A stretch of DNA of 64,000 nt, taken from positions 930,001 to 994,000 of the forward strand of contig CP053162.1 in assembly GCA_014607495.2 (NCBI GenBank), read 5' to 3'. Shown here one piece after another: positions 18,374 through 30,617 of the stretch. The position numbers were made by a program, and so were the translations under genes. Position 1 is the first letter of the stretch, and each line of letters starts with the position of its first letter. Below the pieces are notes generated by a model. The model was given only the letters and a program-made list of their open reading frames with translations. It was not told the origin of the DNA and made no database searches. This DNA is from Carposina sasakii (lineage: Eukaryota > Arthropoda > Insecta > Lepidoptera > Carposinidae).

Positions 18374-19069
18374 CTATACAGATGTGATTTCAAGTAAATG
18401 CAAAGACCTTTCGCCAATAAGGGCTCTAAAGTCAACTCCGGAGTTGTCACTTAGCGAATCCAAGTCCACGAGAGCACCTTTAAGTCCCCAATTCTTCAGT
18501 AGAGCCTCAATCGACCAGTCTGCACTGCGTTCCTGGTAAGCACACAAAAATCGCGCGTCAGTACAGTCTATCAGATAAGCAACAGTCGATAACACTTCCT
18601 CAAATTGAGACGGTTCGTAGAAGCAATCTGATGCTAATAACAAGTCTACAGGACGTAAGTTATGAACTTCACTTAAAAAGAGGCCCCAGGCAAGTCCCAG
18701 GATTTGTAAATCTCTGCCTGGAATCAGACCGTTAGCTTCGCAGCAATCGGATAGATGTTTCAAAGATCGCGGTAAAGCTACACTATCCGTCAGTGTAACA
18801 CTAGCCCCGCACTTTGCTGCCAAGATCCCCGGGAGTCCTGTGCCACAACCGAGCTCCAAAACACGCAGGCCGCGCAAATTCCGGCGTTGAGTCCACAAGT
18901 ACCAAGCTAGAACCGGAGCAGAAGGCCACGTGTAGAACGAGTAGCCAGCAGATAGGAGCTCCGGAATAACTATCTCTAGGTATTCACCCCGGGTGTCGCC
19001 GTTACTAGCTGATTTGCCCCGAAATACAAACTTCTTCACTTGACTGTTTACTGGGCGACCATCGCTCAT
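18374..19069 (-). CDS. METTL23: Methyltransferase-like protein 23
   Basis: This intronless ORF of 231 residues has a class I SAM-dependent methyltransferase fold. Motif I is LELGCGTGLPG (about 71-81), and the acidic residue that binds the ribose of SAM is in TLTDS. A LLLASDCFYEP segment lies where METTL21/23-family enzymes have the conserved D-x-x-Y/F motif. The pattern APVLAWYLW before motif I is typical of METTL23, reported in mammals as a histone arginine methyltransferase. It is the first cistron of a three-gene cassette on this strand, with its stop three bases before the SLIRP ATG. Confidence 0.9.
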   Translation of the reverse strand: MSDGRPVNSQVKKFVFRGKSASNGDTRGEYLEIVIPELLSAGYSFYTWPSAPVLAWYLWTQRRNLRGLRVLELGCGTGLPGILAAKCGASVTLTDSVALPRSLKHLSDCCEANGLIPGRDLQILGLAWGLFLSEVHNLRPVDLLLASDCFYEPSQFEEVLSTVAYLIDCTDARFLCAYQERSADWSIEALLKNWGLKGALVDLDSLSDNSGVDFRALIGERSLHLLEITSV

Positions 19070-20039
19070 TTCACTGGCATTTCCTAGCGAAATGCAGTCA
19101 CAAAATCAAGCTAAATATGAAGGAATTTGCAAAGAAATATTTTTTTCTCAACTCACCACAAAAAAACGCACACCACCCGCATGAGTGACACACCACTTGT
19201 TTCGTTAGTTCAATTTGTTCATTTCATTCATTCAAAAATGACATTAGGGCACCATTGTGTTAAGGAGCTTACGCACGAAACCTGCTGCCACTTACAGGAT
19301 TATAATAGGGTCGTTTACTTAAACTTTCCGGGATATAAAGATTTCAAAAACACAATTTTAGACTTGCCAAAAAACGCTCCATACAAATGGCTACCACGGT
19401 GTGACGTCACTCTTTAAGCAACTTGTATGCGCGTAAAAGAAGTTTTGTTCTACAACTATATTAAATATTGCGTTTATAAATATGGTCACAGAACAAAAGT
19501 TGCTGTAAATGATGCAAATGGACATGTGATGTTGTAATTTTCAATTTATTTGACATTTGAAAAATGGACTTGCCCACTTAACTTTGAAGGCTTATTTAAT
19601 ACTACTTCATTTGGACACATAATCAAATTGTAATTTTACAGATAGGTATGATTTTGATTATTTATTCTGATAAGAATGATCTCCCTCCGACCGTATTTCA
19701 GCCAAGGCGACCAATCTCTACGGAGATTGGCCACGTACGCAGGAGATATTATAGTGCACAAGTGTGTGCGCAAACACAGATGCACTCTGTATTCCGTTAC
19801 TCTCATAGTCCGATGGGACCGGACCGGAGAGAGATGAGGCGCAGGACAAATGGTTTTACGTGCTTTCCTTAGTGACAATTTTGCAACATTAAAATCTGTG
19901 CATGAAATAAATTCATTGGCCCGTAACTGTGGTCGAACTGATAAGAATAAGATTTTATAAAGATTTTAGGAGATGCCGCAGCAGATGTAAATATAAAAAT
20001 TACAGTAACAAGTTGCCGCTAATCGCCTAAGAAAATGAA
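19070..20039. other. METTL23 upstream region
   Basis: This is the presumed promoter side of the cassette. A 96-codon plus-strand ORF (19127-19417) has no recognisable domain. A family 1 SINE lies at 19679-19940 in minus orientation. I see nothing else. Confidence 0.4.
19679..19940 (-). repeat. tRNA-derived SINE, family 1, minus copy
   Basis: This is the inverse of 9822-10158: it has the CCAATCTCTACGGAGATTGG and TGCACAAGTGTGTGC segments and a decayed tRNA head at its right end. Confidence 0.75.
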
Positions 20040-21545
20040 ATCAGTGAAACCTAACCTAACCAAAACGTGAAGAAGGTCAGTGAGATTAGAGATCTCGGTG
20101 TTATTTATATTAGATGCAAAATTAACTTTTATTAAACAAATAGATAGGGTTGTCAGCAAGAGTTTTAGTATGTTAGGTTTTGTTTTACGGAATACCCGTG
20201 AATTTAAATCAGAGACTGCTCTAAAGGTACTTTATTACTCCTTGGTCAGAAGTCACCTTGAATATTGCCCAATGGTTTGGAATCCCTTCTATCAGTGTCA
20301 TGTTGATTGTCTGGAGAGAGTATAGAAAAAGTTTCTTAAAAGACTAGCTTATTGCACAGGGAATTATTACAGCACACCAGAATACGAAAATAGATTGAAT
20401 CTGTTTGGAATTAAAACGCTGCAATGCCGCAGAAAACTCTTAAGTTTAACTTTTCTTCACGGTATTCTCAACGGAAATGTTGACAGCTCTCTTTTGGTAT
20501 CTGATATATTGTTAAGTGCACTGCAGGCTGACCTACTAAGACTAGAGGATTATTGCGCTGCCAACTATCTGGATTTGAACCCGTCAAAGTGTAGTGTCAT
20601 GACTTACAGTCGTAAACGTAGTTTTGTTGCCTTCGATTATACACTGGGAGGTGTCCAGCTGTCGAGGGTAACCGTGGTGCATGACCTTGGAATATACCAC
20701 GACTCCAAGATGCTATTCGACTCTCACATTGACTCAATATCACCAAGGCATCACGGGCCCTGGGATTTGTTATGCGTAACTCCAGGGATTTTCTCCAAGC
20801 CAAAACACTAAAAGTACTGTACCTATTGTGCTTTTGTGCGAAGTAACTTGGAGTTTGCATCGCAGGTCTGGAATCCAAGATATGAGACATACATCACTCG
20901 TATTGAAGGTATTCAGAGGAGGTTCATCAAGTACCCTTTCTGGCGTACCGGCATCCGATACCGCTCGGAAGATTACCTTGATGTGTGCAGGAGACACCAT
21001 TTGCTCCCTCTTAACTTGCGAAGGGAGATGGCGGACTTGGTGTATCTTCTAGGGGTTATTTCTGGTGCTGTTGACTGCCCTGCTCTACTTTCTTGTTTTG
21101 ACTTTAAAGTCCCTGGTAAAACGCTTCGATCCAACCCTATATTTTCCTTGCCATCTGCTTCAACTAACTATAGGCAGAACTCCTATATATGGCGTGCGAA
21201 TAATAATTTTAATTTAACTAATAAGACATTGGACATAGATCTGTTTGATACAAGTGCTGTGGCGCTTAGACGGACCATAGCTGGATCCTTTTTCAAATAG
21301 TCTTGTTTTAATTAACCTAAATTATATGTGATGTACCTAGCCGGGAGTGGATAAGTACATAAGAAACTATTTTGCTAAATTAGTACCTAAGTCAAGTCAA
21401 TTAGTAATTGTGTGTTGCGTCTTACGTAATATTTTGTGGCATACTTGCGGAGACCTTAATTTAGCTGTATGTCACTATATTGTTGTTATTACTGCCTCAA
21501 TATAGCTGTTGGTCTTCCTAATACCAAACAAATAAATATTGACAT
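20040..21545 (+). mobile_element. Degenerate Jockey-type LINE, 3' part
   Basis: Broken ORFs encode the C-terminal part of a non-LTR reverse transcriptase. The first piece (20090-20490) runs from a DLGV-like motif to SRLEYCPMVWNP-type sequence. A second piece (20500-21300) starts upstream of that point, with LQADLLRLEDYC and LNPSKCSVM, repeats the DLG motif and ends in a stop at 21298. Stops and frameshifts interrupt both, so this is two overlapping 3' copies, both dead. AATAAATATT near 21530 may be the tail. Confidence 0.8.
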
Positions 21546-22011
21546 TTTGCGACAATATACATATATATTTTTGAGAAATCTATTAATGCTTATACTATCT
21601 GACCACTATTGATGTATTTATTTCAAGTTATAATTTTGATATATTCACTTTTTAATGTAAAACGTAACAATAATGAATGTTGTGCATACAAATGGTAAAT
21701 GTACGCTATATTTATTATGTGTGGCGAAAAAAAACTTTAATTTTTTTCATAGTGGAGTGCGTGACTTTGGCGCGGCGACATGCATTCTTTTTTTTGAAAT
21801 ATCACGCATCTATGCCCGGCCAAGACAATCGAGAAGTCATAACCATTCCTTCAAAACAGTCATTCGGAAATATTATTTATTCATTCACTCACTCACTCAC
21901 TTCATTCATAAAAAAAGTTGCGGTCGTCGAAACCGCGTTAATTTTATTTTTATATTTATTTAAATAAAAATAGATATATTTTGTTAAGAATATAAATATA
22001 TAGAGATAAAA
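21546..22011. other. Upstream region of thiolase copy 1
   Basis: This is AT-rich, with TCATTCACTCACTCAC simple sequence about 21880-21905. No exon is recognised. The promoter and 5' UTR of thiolase copy 1 should lie here. Confidence 0.4.
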
Positions 22012-25000
22012 ATGTCCGTAGCAGTAAAAGGTAAGTACATTTTATGTAAGTTTACAACTTTCTTTACCTTGAACCTTTTGGGGTCAAACTCCAACTTTAC
22101 ACGTAGATAATTATTTGTAATTTAATATAATCTCTAAGTGAATGTACATAAAGTTGATTTTTATAACATGATATCATATATTGTTTTGATACTACTCAGT
22201 GTTCGAAGTCCGATTCGTAACTTTTACTTTGATCTTGAAAAATAATAAAACACCTGTAATAAATAATTACGAACTTAATGTACCTATTTAATAACTTATA
22301 CCCACCAATGCAAATGTCCCTAATGCTAGCTAACTATGTTTTAATCTGAAGGAAGGGTAGGTTGATAAATAAATCTGGCCCATGATCGTCCCATTGATTG
22401 TCCCATTCTCTATTACCCTTTTGTATATGAGGAAGTACATGAACGAAGCGGACATATTCTATTTAGATTATACCCCTGGCGGAGAAACAGGGCAACATTA
22501 TACTCCCGGTTTTTAGGGTACCTAGGCTTAGGAACCTAGTACTTACTTATAGGTAGATGCGTATTATACTGATAGACAGTCTCTGGTTCTGCTATTTCGA
22601 CTGGACTGAGTACGGGTGCTGTAGCCCCATGTAATCAATGTTTAAAGAACACTGGTTGTTACTGCTACTTTGGTACCAGTTGGGACGCGAGTTGGGATTC
22701 TTGAATCCTTTGGCCCTTCCAGCTGGGGGAGTATAGCATTTTGACCGATTTCCCATCCTGTAATTACGCCCCTGGTACGTACCTATCTACCTAAACTCAC
22801 GAGGGTTCAGCATCAAGCTATAAATGCATCCTCAGGTATTTTCATCGTGGGTGCAAAACGCACGCCATTCGGCACCTTCGGCGGCGTCTTTCGCAACACC
22901 AGTGCCACTGAGCTGCAGACCATCGCTGCAGTCGCGGCGCTGAAGGAAGGAGGCGTGGACCCTGCCAAGGTCGACACCGTCAATGTGGGGCAAGTCATGT
23001 CGGTGAGTCTTGTCTAGCGTGCTCACGATCTTGGTATGCAGTGGTGATGTAGTGAGGCGTGTGAGGAAGCTAAAGATAAAATAGATGCTATGCGACTCAA
23101 TAATACATAGGTACAAACACCACGGCCGTGTTCCCAAAATATCGAGCTAGAACTGCAGGATCATGAAGGAGGTCCAGTAGACAGCCACGTTAGCATATTG
23201 CGGCCAGATGTAAAAGATCAGTGCTAAGGTGCTAGCTCATCATCTGGGAGTATGCCCCTGAGTTCCTTAGTCGAGTCTTACGGCATGCACGGGGGAAGAT
23301 GCAGCTGATGTTTTCTTGTGAAGGCCCGCATCAGTGAGTGAGGGAATTCCATTAACTGGTATTGGCTAACTTCCAATATGGCATTTTGAGCGAAGCATTG
23401 TCATAATTTTATTTTACGTCATGTACCGTGATGAAATAGCGTTATTAATCCCATAGGCGACCCAAGCGGACGGCATTTACACGCCACGTCACGCCGCACT
23501 GAAGGCTGGCATTCCGCAAGACAAGCCCGTGTTGGGAGTCAACCGCCTCTGCGGGTCAGGTTTCCAGTCCGTGGTCAACAGTGCACAGGTACGCTGCTTG
23601 GTTTAAGGAAGTTACTCTTGTGGTTTTAGTGGATTGCGGATTGTTGGTAAGAGATGGTCTGCAAGTTAGGCTTGATCTGCGAGAGTAGTTTTCTAAAGTA
23701 TACAGAAGCGCACCTTTAAATAAATAATAAATAAAATAAAACTCATTTATTTCAGGCTTTACACCCATATTTAGTTAGAAACAAAGGTCTTAAAACTATG
23801 TTAGTGTACCTATATCTATACAAAAGTTGTGGGAGGGTGTGGTGTCTTTGACTAGATGGACGCGAGTCCAGTGCTGCATAACAGCATTGTCCACGTCCAA
23901 TCTAGCCGCCACCGTCCTCACCGGACTGTTGGTGCTGCGCCGCACCCGGTGCATCAGTGATTTAAAAAGCAATCATAGTGTAATCTGGGTAAAGCTTGCT
24001 GCATCCTTATTAGATTAGATTTCTTATGACCCGAAGCAAACAGTAAATTTGCACGATCAAGACATTTATAGGTAAACTGTGCATTTAACGCTTCCATATC
24101 CTTTGACGTCGATTATTTCACGCACTAATCCTCTACAGGACATCCTAACCGGTGCAGCCAAGATATCCCTAGCTGGTGGAGTAGAAAACATGTCCCAAGC
24201 GCCATTTACAGTGAGAAACGTTCGTTTTGGTACAACTCTTGGGGTCAACTATGCCTTCGAAGACACCCTATGGGCTGGTCTCTCGGACTCTTACTGCGGC
24301 CTTCCCATGGGCATGACCGCTGAGAAATTGGGAGCTCAGTTCGGGATTACCAGAGATGAGGTTGATAATTTCGCGCTGAGGTCACAACAGAGGTGGAAGA
24401 CTGGTGAGTGAAATATCTCTAAGCTTATTTACGGTTTTACGGTACATTTTGGCTGTTAGTATTGCGTATACAGCTATATATTGGATGGCGAAAACTGGAG
24501 GTCGAGCCTTGTGGTGTGCCCCGGGGGAGATCTACGTCTAGCAGTGGACTGCAATAGACTGATGATTTTCCAAGTAAATAACCATTTAACAGGAATGCTA
24601 ACAATTTATTCCACCAGCCAATGACGCTGGTGTCTTCAAATCGGAAATCGAGCCGGTGACGCTGACGGTGAAGAAGAAGCCAGTTCAGATCTCCACAGAC
24701 GAACACCCTCGGCCGCAGACCACACTCGAAGGGCTGAAGAAACTAGGACCTGTCTTCAAGAAGGAGGGACTGGTCACTGCTGGATCTGCTTCGGTAAGAC
24801 AAACCAACCTTTTACGAGGAGTTCCTTCTTCATTATGAGTACCTATTTGGGGTTATGTTTAGCAGTGGTCTTCTCAGTTGAAGAAATGATTCTAAAAACA
24901 ATCGTTGTTGGAACACTTCTATTAGATTAAATATAAAGGGCAGACAAGGTCTAACTGAGATTTTAAAGATGCGATCGCTTTATGTACCTAATATAATTCA

Positions 25001-28000
25001 CTTATCCGATGATAACAAAACAAAAAATGTTATTACAAAATCTTCAAGTTCAAGGTGAACTTGCCACAATTCTTACCTTATTATTACTTACCTACTTTTC
25101 GGAGCACCTCACCTACGCTATTTCTCGTTGTAGTACATACTTTGTTCAATACCTTGTACTGTGCCTGTACTAATGATTGTAGCCGCAGGAATACGGTTTT
25201 ACGTAAATATTATGGTCCGATTTTGACCGTCACACTTAAGTTTATGTAACTTAAACTTAGTCAGGGCTGTTCCTTTCCATTCTTAAAATAAATGGCTGTC
25301 AGAGAAAGGGACAGGTAGGACTAATTTTGCGTTTAGGTTTAAGTGTGACGGCCGGACCAGAATCATAGGCATAAATTATAACCATATTTCCATTGAGGGG
25401 TCGTCCACCACCGGGCCCTACACCCTCCGCTGACCCTCGGATCTGCCGACTCATGGTCACGAACACAAGACACTACAGTCGCAACGAGAAGCCAGATCCA
25501 AGCACCTAGCATACAACCATACATAGCTGCTAATCCGAAACCCAATTAAAATATTGATAAGCTAGCAACTAGTAACTGATCATTAACATCAGTCCCCGCT
25601 ATGCTGAACGTGACTGTAATCCTCTCCTCTGTGATCCTGCAGTGCTGGCTACCTTATTTCGGGAGCGCAGCCATGTTTATACGTATTACTAGTGTATCCC
25701 CGCGACCTCGTCCAACAAAATGTCGAAATTATCCGAGATAAAAGCATTTTTCCGGGATAAAAAGAAGCCTATGACTTTAGTCAGGCTCCAGACTACTTGT
25801 GTACCAAATTTCATTTAATTCGGTTATGTAGTTTTGGCGTGAAAGCAATATAAACAAACAGACAGAGTTACGATGAAAGTAGATGAAGCGAAAGAGGTGT
25901 GTCAGGATCGTAGCAAATGGAGATCCGTGATCTCTGCCTAACCCTCCGGGAAAGAGACGTGATTTTTATGTATGTATGTATTAGCTAGGATAATTTAGGA
26001 AGTTAACCGATTGTTATACTAAAATCTATCTACCAGGGTATCAGTGACGGCGCCGGCGCCATAGTCCTGGCTGGTGAAGAAGCAGCTAAGGGTCTCAAAC
26101 CCCTCGCGCGGCTGGTGGGCTGGTCGTTCGTGGGAGTAGACCCCAGCATCATGGGCATTGGACCTGTACCCGCTATTGAAAACCTGCTCAAAGCCACCAA
26201 GCTCACTCTTAATGATATTGACTTGGTTGAGGTAAGTGAACGGACACAGAATTATCTTGTTTTATATATGTGTTACATCATGACTTAGCCGAGACGTGGA
26301 ACCTTACGGTGAGGCTGGCTCACCGATTGCATGTCACTCAGAGAGCTATGGAAAGGTCAATTCTCGGAATTTCGCTAATGGACAAAGTCCGAAACGAGAT
26401 TATCCAGCAGAAGACCAAAGTGACAGACATAGTCTCGAAATGTAGCAGACTGAAGTGGCAGTGGGCCGGCCACATCTGTCGTAGAACCGATGGACAGTGG
26501 AGTAAACGGGTTCTCGAATGTAGACCGCGCCTCGGCAAGCGTAGCGTTGGACGTCCTCCGGACAGATGGACCGATGACTTAAAGAGGACGGCTGGTAGTG
26601 ACTGGATGGTGAAAACGGGAGATCGAGCCATCTGGGGCAGGCCTACGTCCAGCAGTGGACTGCAATAGGCTGACGACGATATTTGTGTTAGGTTGTATTA
26701 CTAGTGGACGCCCAAAAAACTAAAAAAGTGTCGAAATTATCCAGGATAAAAGGTAGCCTATGTCCGGGATAAAAGGTAGTCTATGTCCAAGCTCTAAGCA
26801 TGTACGCGGAAGACGTCGGTAGTTTTCACTAGTTTTCAATAGTAATGAGTCTGTCTGATATATATTTAATTACTTAATAGATATTTATACAGGGTGTAAC
26901 AAAAAGGGTATGTTAAGCGAAAAGCTATGTAAATAGCCCACTATAGAGAACCTATCCACAAAATTTGAGATGCGAAATCACATGTTTATTCTTCCCGATG
27001 GTATGAAATTTTTTTAAATATCTCAGGAATTTTCATACAATCTTGAAAAATAAAAATGTGATTTCGAGTCTCAAATTTTGGAAATAGAGTATAACTTTAT
27101 AGTGCAATAAAGAATTTTCTATCTATCTATCAATTTCTGTCTGTATATAATTGTATGTGTACGATAAAGAATAGTCTTTATTTTATTTGCTGTATACAAT
27201 ATGCCATGTCACTCAGAGTAATGGCTGAAAGCCAGCAAATGTTGCTGTTTGTACACTGTTTTTTCCAGTTTGTTATCTATTATTATGATTATAAACCTTT
27301 GCACTGAACATTGAACTCAACTGTATGTAACTTATCTCTATGTAAGTGGTCTATTAAACCGGATTTTACTAACGTCATCTATTCAGTGATTATTGAGAAA
27401 GTGAGGCGGTCAAGTTCACATTCTATATCCAGCCCTCTTATTACCTAACTAGCAAAAGCAAAGCGATAGCGAAAATTGTACAAAAATCGCTGATTGCTTG
27501 TCGAATTCGTATTACGTAAAACTAATTTCAAAGGAACTTTGACATTTCAAGGCGAATATTGTACAATTTTCGCTAGCGCTTTGCTTCGGCTTTGCTATTG
27601 CAAATTAGGTAATCAGGGGCGGGACTTTCATTACACACCCTCTCAGCACACCCTTCTATTCTTCTTTATTACACCAGAATGTGTGAAAACATTGTTTTCT
27701 CACTCTCAGTCCCTTTCCGAGGCACTAAATAAATGACTAATTTTACAACTTATTTTCTGCTAATAATTACTCTTAGATTAATGATTGGTCTTTGCTCCGC
27801 TCTGAGCTTGTTTACTACACATTATGCACATAGGTTTTTTGGGCATACAAATGATTTAAGATTTTGATAAACAAACATAAGCTAAACACTGTCTATACCG
27901 ATCAAATGTAATCCTTAACAGTGTCTTACTACTACAATAACCCCGATATCTTTCCTCCTGAACAGATAAACGAAGCGTTCTGTGCACAAACCCTCTCCTG

Positions 28001-29171
28001 CGCCAAGGCCCTGAAGTTAGACCACGAGAAACTAAACGTGAACGGAGGAGCCACCGCGGTCGGACATCCGCTCGGGGCGTCCGGCTCTAGGATCACCGCT
28101 CATCTCGTGCATGAGCTCAAGTCAGTATTTATATATATAGGTAATAGAGACATGAGAGCATTCCACCCGTCCGAAGCCGGGGCGATTTGCTATATAGCCT
28201 ATAGCCTTCCTCGATAAATGGGCTACCTAACACTGAAAGAATTTTTCAAATCGGACCAGTAGTTTCTGAGATTAGTGCGTTCAAACAAACAAACTCTTCA
28301 GCTTTATAATATGTATTAGTATAGATATGTACATATAGCTATATAGGTACTCGTACATCTAGCCGCGGGGTGTTGACAGAGTAGATTTATACCACCCTAT
28401 TACGATTAAGGTTTTCCGGGAGGCAGCAGCGCCTCCCGTGTTGAGAACATCAAAAAATCAGACTGCGGTCAACCCGCCTGCCCAGCATGCTGACTATAGA
28501 CTATTCCATGGCAGTAGCCTTGTGGCGTGCTCTGGGAGAGGCTTACGTCCAGCAGTGGACTGCAATATGCTGACGACGAATATATATAAGGACCGATGAC
28601 TTAGAGAGGGTTGGCTGGTACTGGATGGCAATAACAGGAGATCGAGCCTTGTGGCGTGCTCTGGGAGAGGCTTACGTCCAGCAGTAGACTGCAATAGGCT
28701 GACGATATATATCATATTAGGTGTATTCAAAATTTGTAAGCATCTTAACGTTGACGTTTAAGGTATAGGGTGTTTCCAAAATTAGTAACTTGTTTTCACG
28801 ATACTAGGTTGGTAAAAAGAAACAACTTTTACTGTGGGACTTCGAAACCGTGAAAAAATCTGCTGTTCCATACATTTTAGTGTAACAGGTATGCAAGTTT
28901 GTATGGAACATCTGATAATTGTTTTCACGATTTCGGAGTCGGTCACATAGTAAAAGTTGCTTCTTTTTACCGACCTAGTCTCGTGTCAAAAACAAGTTAC
29001 CCATTTTGAAAACACCCTATACAGTATACATTCCTGGCCTTAAAGATATAAATGTAGAAATAGTTTTTAAAATATTTATGTTTTTGCAGACGTCGCGGAC
29101 TCAAGAGAGGTATCGGGTCGGCTTGCATCGGAGGAGGACAGGGTATTGCCCTCTTGGTCGAAGTTGTTTAA
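22012..29171 (+). CDS. ACAA2: 3-ketoacyl-CoA thiolase, ACAA2 type, copy 1
   Basis: Eight exons join in frame: 22012-22030, 22836-23002, 23457-23588, 24139-24403, 24618-24793, 26037-26231, 27966-28120 and 29090-29171 (TAA at 29169). The product has 396 residues, the length of mitochondrial ACAA2. It cleaves 3-ketoacyl-CoA with CoA to acetyl-CoA in beta-oxidation. Catalytic residues are present: nucleophile C94 in RLCGSGFQ, N320 in INEAF, H352 in GHPLG and C382 in CIGGGQG. The N-terminal [13 protein letters not shown] is close to the ACAA2 start, which acts as a non-cleaved import signal in mammals. The exon 7 donor is the weaker GTCAGT. Introns carry RTE 3' ends, Helitron scraps and MITEs. Two paralogues follow. 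Confidence 0.94.
24470..24565 (+). repeat. RTE-like 3' tail in thiolase 1 intron 4
   Basis: It contains GGATGGCGAAAACTGGAGGTCGAGCC and CTAGCAGTGGACTGCAATAG, the recurrent RTE 3' end. Confidence 0.65.
25558..25875. repeat. Dispersed repeat and Helitron fragment
   Basis: 25558-25680 belongs to a family with CTAGCAACTAGTAAC and AACGTGACTGT segments that is also present at 11690-11800 and 48540-48640. 25688-25875 is a degenerate minus-strand Helitron: it starts at an ACTAGTG end and has the GTCGAAATTATCC motif. Confidence 0.6.
26262..26680 (+). mobile_element. RTE-clade LINE, 3' fragment
   Basis: This 130-codon open stretch encodes the usual RTE C-terminus: [32 protein letters not shown] and DWMVK motifs. 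It is followed by CAGCAGTGGACTGCAATAGGC. It lies in thiolase 1 intron 6, just after the exon 6 donor. It is 5' truncated, as is usual for LINEs. A minus-strand relative is at 48655-48905. Confidence 0.85.
26698..26810 (-). repeat. Truncated Helitron
   Basis: An ACTAGTGGACGCCC end is followed by GTCGAAATTATCCAGG and a duplicated GGGATAAAAGGTAG segment. The GC hairpin is missing. Confidence 0.6.
26889..27085. repeat. MITE family A, truncated copy
   Basis: It starts ACAGGGTGTAACAAAAAGGG. The second arm stops at CTCAAATTTTG, so the right terminus is lost. Confidence 0.7.
27430..27625. repeat. Palindromic AGCAAAGCGATAGCG repeat
   Basis: An arm containing AGCAAAAGCAAAGCGATAGCG is met by its inverse, with CGCTAGCGCTTTGCTTCGG. 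The termini read CCTAACTAGC and GCAAATTAGG. Related copies lie at 51755-51945 and 62110-62245. Confidence 0.7.
28140..28326 (-). repeat. Helitron fragment in thiolase 1 intron 7
   Basis: Read on the minus strand it begins TCTATACTAATAC, and further on contains the AAATCGGACCAGTAGTTTC motif (plus-strand sense) of the 13010 Helitron family. The 3' end is lost. Confidence 0.55.
28390..28705 (+). repeat. Two RTE-like 3' tails in tandem
   Basis: The segment GCTTACGTCCAGCAGTRGACTGCAATA occurs at about 28540 and again at 28670. Each is preceded by GTGGCGTGCTCTGGGAGAGG. Confidence 0.65.
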
Positions 29172-29506
29172 AAACCAAAAGATATGCGACTTAATACACT
29201 TTTTTTTGAGTCCCGTGTTTGAAGAAAGATAGCTTCAATTTTCGAAGTGTATTGTAATAAAAAGCACTTTTAGGTGCTGTGATGAATTGTATAATATTTT
29301 GATGTTTAGGATTACCTTTGCTCTTATATTGTAATTTTCTAAAATCATGGAACGAAGTTAGTTTTATAAAATCTACATCTGTTATTAAATGTACCTATAT
29401 TAAGATTGTTTTAGTTGTAAGTGAAGGCCAAATTGAAATTTTATACTTAGATCATGTATTTTTATGTGATATTGTATTGTTTGTGGATACCTGTTGTGTG
29501 AGAAAA

Positions 29507-29512
29507 AATAAA
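29507..29512 (+). terminator. Poly(A) signal of thiolase copy 1
   Basis: AATAAA lies 336 bp past the stop of copy 1, in AT-rich sequence. Confidence 0.6.
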
Positions 29513-30617
29513 TATTTTTACATAAATTGTATGTTTATTGTACCTTTTCCATAGCGGACACTATAATTGGCCCTAAGAAGAGCGATAATCTGATTTGCTG
29601 ATAGAAATTAATTGCGCGTCATTTACAAATAAGTACCTATACAATATAACAAAAGGTAACGACAAATTGATGACCTCTCTTTTTTGAAGAAGGAAAATAT
29701 ATTGAGTGAACGATTGAAGTCTCTATTGTCTTTGCTAGTACTAACTTCTCTAGCTCGCATTAAACAAACAACTTTAAAATCTTGTCGCTATCTACGAGCA
29801 TTCCTCTATGCTACGAGTATACAGGGTGTAACAGAAAGGGTATGTTAAGCTAAAAGCTATGTAAATAGACCATTATAGAGAACCTATTTCCAAAATTTGA
29901 GACTCGAAATCACATGTTTATTTTTTATAATTGTATGAACATTCTTAAGTTGTTTAGGAATTCTCCATACTATCTGGAAAATTAAACATGGTATTTCGAG
30001 TCTGAAATTTTGTAGATAGGTTCCTTTTAGTGGACTATTTACATAGCTTCTCGCTTAACATACCCCTTTTGTTACACCATGTATAATTTGATACGCTAAG
30101 TAAGTATATGTTATTTCGTACTGTTTTTAACTGTGTAATGTTTAGTTGACAACTGATCCACAGTAAGATATATAGGTAGTGTAATCGCTGTAATCATGAA
30201 ATAAAAAACAGGTACTTACCTACCCGACGGATTGATAACCTCTTTTGGGAAGTCGATTAAAAAATAGATAGCTAAGCTTCCACCCATCCTTCATCATCAT
30301 TATATTTTAGTTTGGTTAAATATTTTTGCATTTATAGGATCAAGACATTAGTATCGATGCAGGATATCTTTTCCGCTTACACCTGTTACTAAACAGTATT
30401 TATTTATTCCCTACATATTTAATCACATCCAAAATAAAGATAAATTCCTATCAAAAGCCACAGATGGCTTTACATTCTACTGTACGTACCTACTAGTTCA
30501 CTAAATATACCTTACCTACTTCGATATTATCTATCTCATACACAAACACAGCGTGTTGTAGCGCTGACGTGTATTTGTGCAGTTATTTCATTTTGGATTA
30601 TTAATTTAGTGTTTACA
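29513..30617. other. Between thiolase copies 1 and 2
   Basis: It contains a full MITE family A copy at 29820-30083 and otherwise unique AT-rich sequence. The copy 2 promoter should lie near its right end. No gene is seen. Confidence 0.5.
29820..30083. repeat. Palindromic MITE family A copy
   Basis: ACAGGGTGTAACAGAAAGGG at the left is mirrored by CCCTTTTGTTACACCATGTA at the right. The arms are long and nearly complementary. Confidence 0.8.

Larger units (their letters stand above)
17305..19069 (-). other. Probable tricistronic unit METTL23-SLIRP-ACBD6
   Basis: Three complete, unrelated, intronless ORFs follow each other on one strand with gaps of 3 and 37 bases. Neither gap contains an AATAAA, and there is no room for an ordinary promoter outside the preceding ORF. 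Each ATG has a purine at -3. One internal AATAAA, within the first 80 bases of the ACBD6 ORF, allows a bicistronic as well as a tricistronic mRNA. Confidence 0.7.

Noticed and set aside
19127..19417. 96-codon plus-strand ORF upstream of METTL23
   Set aside because: It has no domain or splice support and lies in the presumed promoter region. It is probably chance.
26338..26631. Minus-strand ORF opposite the RTE fragment
   Set aside because: It is antisense to a clear RTE C-terminal frame.
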